A DNA stretch of 17,201 nt from assembly GCA_002322035.1 (NCBI GenBank), contig DCNF01000015.1, forward strand, positions 1,677-18,877, written 5' to 3'. The position numbers and the translations under genes were made by a program. Positions 14,378-17,201 of this stretch are shown here, one piece after another. The stretch is from Geobacter sp. UBA1603 (GTDB taxonomy: Bacteria > Desulfobacterota > Desulfuromonadia > Geobacterales > Pseudopelobacteraceae). The notes under the pieces were generated by a model. It did no database searches, had not been told where the DNA came from, and saw nothing but the letters and a program-made list of their open reading frames with translations. Position 1 is the first letter of the stretch, and each line of letters begins with the position of its first letter.

Positions 14378-15697
14378 GTGTCTGATCCAGCGGCTGCCTT
14401 TCAGAAGTATCATGATGCCCTCGAGCTGTTCAGGCCGGTAAGGCTCCATGGCAAGGTCACACAAGTCGTCGGCCTGGTGATAGAAGGCTTTTGCCCGGAT
14501 ACATCGGTCGGTGCAATCTGTGAAATCAGGACCCAGGACGGGGAGGCGATTCCGGCCGAAGTGGTCGGCTTCAGGAACAACAAGACATTGCTGATGCCGT
14601 TGGGAGAGCTGCGCGGTGTTGGCCTTGACAGCCTGATCTCGGTACGGCGGGAGAAGGCTTCGCTTGGCGTCGGACCGGCCCTGCTTGGCCGTGTGATTGA
14701 CGGCCTCGGCAATCCGATCGACGACAAGGGGCCGATCAGGATCGAAGAAGAGTTCCCGATTTATGCCGCTCCCGTCAACCCGATGACGCGGCCGCCGATC
14801 AGAAAGCCGCTTGACCTGGGAATTCGCAGTATCAACGGTCTCCTTACCTGCGGGCAGGGGCAGCGGGTCGGGATCATGGCCGGCTCTGGCGTCGGAAAAT
14901 CGACACTGCTGGGGATGATTGCCCGTTACACCGAGGCCGATGTCAACGTGATCGCCTTGATTGGCGAGCGCGGCCGCGAACTGCGCGAATTTATCGAAAA
15001 GGATCTGCAGGAGCAGGGACTCCACAAGTCAGTTGTTGTTGTGGCAACCTCGGATCAGCCGCCGTTGGTGCGGATGCGCGGCGCCTATATTGCCACCACG
15101 ATTGCCGAGTACTTTCAGAAGCAGGGTAAAAAAGTTCTGCTGATGATGGATTCGGCCACCCGTTTTGCCATGGCAATGCGCGAAGTCGGCCTGGCAATAG
15201 GTGAGCCGCCGACTACCAAGGGATACACCCCATCGGTCTTTGCAGCCCTCCCGAAGCTTCTGGAGCGAACCGGCAACTTCAGCGAGGGAAGCATTACCGG
15301 ACTCTATACGGTGCTGGTCGAAGGGGATGATTTCAATGAACCGATTTCTGACGCCATGCGCAGCATTCTGGACGGCCATATCGTGCTTTCCCGCAGCCTG
15401 GCCGCCCGGAATATCTATCCGCCGATCGACGTGCTGGCAAGCTCCAGCAGGGTCATGACCGACGTGGCCTTGCCCGAGCACCTTGCTCTGGCCGGAAAAT
15501 TCAAGGAATCATTGGCCACCTATCGCCAGTCAGAGGATCTGATCAATATCGGCGCTTACAAAGCCGGTAGCAATCCGGGCATAGATTATGCGATTTCCCG
15601 CTACGACGGCATGGTCAGCTATCTCAAGCAGGCGATTCAAGACCCGGTTCCTCTGGCCGATGCCGTCCAGGGGCTGAAAACACTCTTTGATTCCTGA
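14378..15697 (+). CDS. fliI: Flagellum-specific export ATPase FliI
   Basis: This 439-residue F1-beta-like ATPase energises unloading of export substrates at the flagellar gate. Walker A is GSGVGKST (169-176, Lys174), and Walker B is KVLLMMDSATR with Asp258. The catalytic Glu loop IGERGRELREF (195-205) and the FliI/YscN signature GLAIGEPPTTKGYTPSVF follow. The C-terminal DYAISRYDGMVSYLKQ region is typical. The start is GTG at 14378, only 5 bases after fliH, with a weak GGCGG ribosome-binding stretch; translation probably depends on coupling to fliH. Length is normal and all catalytic residues are present. Confidence 0.97.
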   Translation: MSDPAAAFQKYHDALELFRPVRLHGKVTQVVGLVIEGFCPDTSVGAICEIRTQDGEAIPAEVVGFRNNKTLLMPLGELRGVGLDSLISVRREKASLGVGPALLGRVIDGLGNPIDDKGPIRIEEEFPIYAAPVNPMTRPPIRKPLDLGIRSINGLLTCGQGQRVGIMAGSGVGKSTLLGMIARYTEADVNVIALIGERGRELREFIEKDLQEQGLHKSVVVVATSDQPPLVRMRGAYIATTIAEYFQKQGKKVLLMMDSATRFAMAMREVGLAIGEPPTTKGYTPSVFAALPKLLERTGNFSEGSITGLYTVLVEGDDFNEPISDAMRSILDGHIVLSRSLAARNIYPPIDVLASSSRVMTDVALPEHLALAGKFKESLATYRQSEDLINIGAYKAGSNPGIDYAISRYDGMVSYLKQAIQDPVPLADAVQGLKTLFDS

Positions 15698-15725
15698 ATG
15701 AGGCAAGGGGCAAGGACGGTGTGCC

Positions 15726-16172
15726 ATGGCTGATCGGCATTTCAAGCTGGAGCAGGTGCTCACCTATCGTTGTGAGATGGAGCGATTGCGCAAGCAGGAT
15801 TTTGCAAGTGCTAAGCAGGCATTTGAGCATGCCCATGACAGCCTGCGGCGTGACGAAGAACATCTTGGCGGCGTGTCCCGTGAGTTTTGCGACCGCCAGC
15901 AGGAACTGTCAAGCATTGATGAAATGCGAATGTATACTGATTTTTTCTCCCGCAAGCGTGAAGAAATCAGGCAGCAGAAAGGGCGGGTTGAGCAGTTGGG
16001 TGAAGTGATGAACTGTCGCCGCGATGATCTGCTTGATGCCACCAAAGACAAGAAGGTACTCGAGTCCCTCAAAGATAAAAACAGCAGAGAGTTCAGGGAG
16101 CAGCAGGCCCTTCGTGAACAGGCGTTTCTGGACGAGATTTCGGTGCAGAAAAAGGATGAAAGCAGCCGATGA
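15726..16172 (+). CDS. fliJ: Flagellar export chaperone/ATPase stalk protein FliJ
   Basis: This 148-residue protein is almost entirely helical and highly charged, forming an antiparallel coiled coil. In known systems FliJ fits the centre of the FliI hexamer and contacts FlhA. The N-terminus HFKLEQVLTYRCEMERLRKQDFA fits the FliJ pattern (F-x-L-x-x-[VL]-L-x-[YL]-R), and the middle has YTDFFSRKREEIRQQ. AAGGA at 15712-15716 is well placed for ATG 15726. Position right after fliI supports the call. Its stop overlaps the next gene as ATGA (16169-16172). Confidence 0.9.
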   Translation: MADRHFKLEQVLTYRCEMERLRKQDFASAKQAFEHAHDSLRRDEEHLGGVSREFCDRQQELSSIDEMRMYTDFFSRKREEIRQQKGRVEQLGEVMNCRRDDLLDATKDKKVLESLKDKNSREFREQQALREQAFLDEISVQKKDESSR

Positions 16173-16714
16173 ATCGTAAAGTCAAAATTATGGCAGCCGG
16201 TTTTTGTGTTCTGGCGACAGCGGCAGGCATGAATCTGTCGTCTCGCGCCGGTGCTGAAAATCCGCCTGCTCAGCATGATCAGGTCCAGAATCAGCAGCCG
16301 ATGACCCCTTCCCGGGCGGCCCGGGAAGAAAAGGCGATCATGGATGCCCGCCGTCAGCAGCTTGCCGAGAAGGAAGCTGCGCTGGCCGCCAAGGAGAACG
16401 AGCTTAAGAAATTGAGTGAAAAGCTGGATTCACAGATCAAGTCGCTGGAAGAAAGCCGAAAAAGGCTTGACGAGAGCATGAAAGCCCAGGCTGCCCAGAA
16501 CAGGAAGGCCCATGAGGAAAAAGTTCAGAAAATGGTCAAGCTGTTCAAGACCATGCGCGGCGAGCAGGCCGGCCGCCTGATTGATGCCATGCAGGAGGAT
16601 CTGGCATTATCCCTGCTTGGGCGGATGGATACCAAGACCGTTGCCAAACTGACCCCGTTCATCAATCAGCCGCGGATCTTGAAATGGATAACCGAGAATC
16701 TTTCTAATCGATAA
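16169..16714 (+). CDS. MotE-like exported coiled-coil protein
   Basis: This 181-residue protein has an N-terminal signal peptide or membrane anchor at about 6-29 (KIMAAGFCVLATAAGMNLSSRAGA). A long coiled coil follows at about 50-118, rich in Ala, Glu, Lys and Gln (EKEAALAAKENELKKL). The compact C-terminal domain at about 120-178 has the pattern KLFKTMRGEQAGRLIDAM, DLALSLLGRMDTKTVAKL and ILKWITENL, close to the MgtE N-terminal-like helical domain of MotE. MotE of alpha-proteobacteria is a periplasmic chaperone needed for motility. Such genes often follow fliJ, and here the start overlaps the fliJ stop by four bases. The family call is good; the exact role in this lineage is inferred. Confidence 0.78.
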   Translation: MNRKVKIMAAGFCVLATAAGMNLSSRAGAENPPAQHDQVQNQQPMTPSRAAREEKAIMDARRQQLAEKEAALAAKENELKKLSEKLDSQIKSLEESRKRLDESMKAQAAQNRKAHEEKVQKMVKLFKTMRGEQAGRLIDAMQEDLALSLLGRMDTKTVAKLTPFINQPRILKWITENLSNR

Positions 16715-16718
16715 TCAG

Positions 16719-16750
16719 TGTCCGGGAGCATTGCTGTCCCGACCCGGACA
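16719..16750 (+). promoter_or_regulatory. Hairpin between the motE-like gene and fliK
   Basis: TGTCCGGG (16719-16726) and CCCGGACA (16743-16750) are perfect complements around a 16-base loop. An alternative inner stem, CGGGA (16723-16727) with TCCCG (16737-16741), competes with the first. There is no T-run, so full intrinsic termination is unlikely. It could attenuate transcription or act in mRNA processing ahead of the very strong fliK ribosome-binding site. Confidence 0.45.
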
Positions 16751-16779
16751 AATTCAGAGGAAAGGAGGTGAAACCAGAT

Positions 16780-17201
16780 ATGATAACAGGACAGTTGTTA
16801 AGTAGCATCGCAGTACCAGCAGCAGTGACGTTGTCTGGCCCGCCCGTTGTGCAGCCTGATGCTGCCGGGGGGATGTTTTCCCGGGCCATGGCCGAGTTGC
16901 TGCAGCCGGCAGCCGTTGTTCTCCCGCAGCCGGAGGGGGGCGGTACTCTGCCGGCAACGGAAGAGCACCAGGAGGTCGTGGATGAGGGTATGCCCCCTCC
17001 CCAGGGCGGAGCGCAGGTGTTTCCGCTGTTTGCCGCCTTTGCTGCGATCCAGCATGCTGGCGGCGCCATTGATCGTCCGCTTGGCGTGGTGTTGTCGTCT
17101 CACGTCACACCGGCCCCGCTTCCGGTTGCAGAGATGTCCGCAGCAGTTGGGGAGCCTTCGTTACCGGTGTTCCCGAACGCATCAGCGCCGGACATGCCCC
17201 G
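16780..17201 (+). CDS. fliK: Flagellar hook-length control protein FliK (N-terminal part, runs off window)
   Basis: The reading frame is open from ATG 16780 to the last base (140 codons), preceded by an ideal ribosome-binding sequence AAGGAGGTGA (16762-16771). The visible part is rich in Pro, Ala, Val and Gly, with almost no Lys, and is low in complexity (LLQPAAVVLPQPEGG, VTPAPLPVAEM). This is typical of the extended ruler region of FliK, whose conserved C-terminal domain would lie beyond the window. FliK sets hook length by being exported and then contacting FlhB. The place after fliJ and the motE-like gene is where Geobacter-type clusters carry fliK. The call rests on position and composition, since no FliK C-terminal motif is visible. 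Confidence 0.72.
   Translation, partial: MITGQLLSSIAVPAAVTLSGPPVVQPDAAGGMFSRAMAELLQPAAVVLPQPEGGGTLPATEEHQEVVDEGMPPPQGGAQVFPLFAAFAAIQHAGGAIDRPLGVVLSSHVTPAPLPVAEMSAAVGEPSLPVFPNASAPDMP

Noticed and set aside
13796..15025. Long open frame on the - strand (409 codons) opposite fliH and fliI
   Set aside because: It lies wholly opposite two well-supported flagellar genes. Its residues are Arg/Ser-rich reversed-frame sequence and it shows no recognisable motif.
1..17201. tRNA, rRNA, CRISPR array, insertion sequence or prophage genes
   Set aside because: No cloverleaf, regular spaced repeats, transposase or phage-type reading frames were seen on either strand.

Overview
The window reads as the left flank of a flagellar and chemotaxis gene cluster from a GC-rich delta-type bacterium. 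The gene order fits Geobacter and relatives (Geobacterales, Desulfurobacteriota): FliK-like, FlhB-like, phosphohexomutase, cheY, cheX, then flgB-flgC-fliE-fliF-fliG-fliH-fliI-fliJ-motE-like-fliK behind a sigma-54 promoter. The taxonomic call is inferred from gene order and protein style only. All genes are on the + strand, and no stretch longer than 300 bases lacks a gene.

Positions 1-1507 differ from the rest. This part is clearly AT-richer and looks like the end of an integron gene-cassette array. A coiled-coil hypothetical gene (68-589) is followed within 10 bases by a 74-bp attC-like site (598-671). The right end of another attC lies at 12-18. The 7-base core at 12-18 is the exact reverse complement of the R'' box at 598-604, as expected for the two ends of one cassette. 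Next comes a VapBC toxin-antitoxin pair (788-1391) with a perfect 15-bp inverted repeat in front of it. I find no attC after vapC, so the array seems to end or decay there.

Positions 1508-5384 hold a tightly packed trio: a FliK-like protein with three repeated beta modules, a small FlhB C-terminal-domain homologue, and an alpha-D-phosphohexomutase. Positions 5496-9568 hold cheY, a CheX-type CheY-P phosphatase, a fusion of a CheX/CheC-like domain with a receiver that has lost its phosphoacceptor aspartate, and an exported AMIN-like/TPR protein. Translational coupling (ATGA overlaps at 5858-5861 and 7490-7493) links members of this group.

Positions 9715-17201 are the basal-body/export operon. 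A well-matched sigma-54 -24/-12 element (9715-9730) precedes flgB. The products build the proximal rod (FlgB, FlgC), the rod/MS-ring adaptor (FliE), the MS ring (FliF), the rotor/switch (FliG) and the export ATPase complex (FliH, FliI, FliJ). They are followed by a MotE-like exported coiled-coil protein and the start of the true hook-length ruler FliK, which runs off the window end. The window therefore carries two different FliK-family genes.
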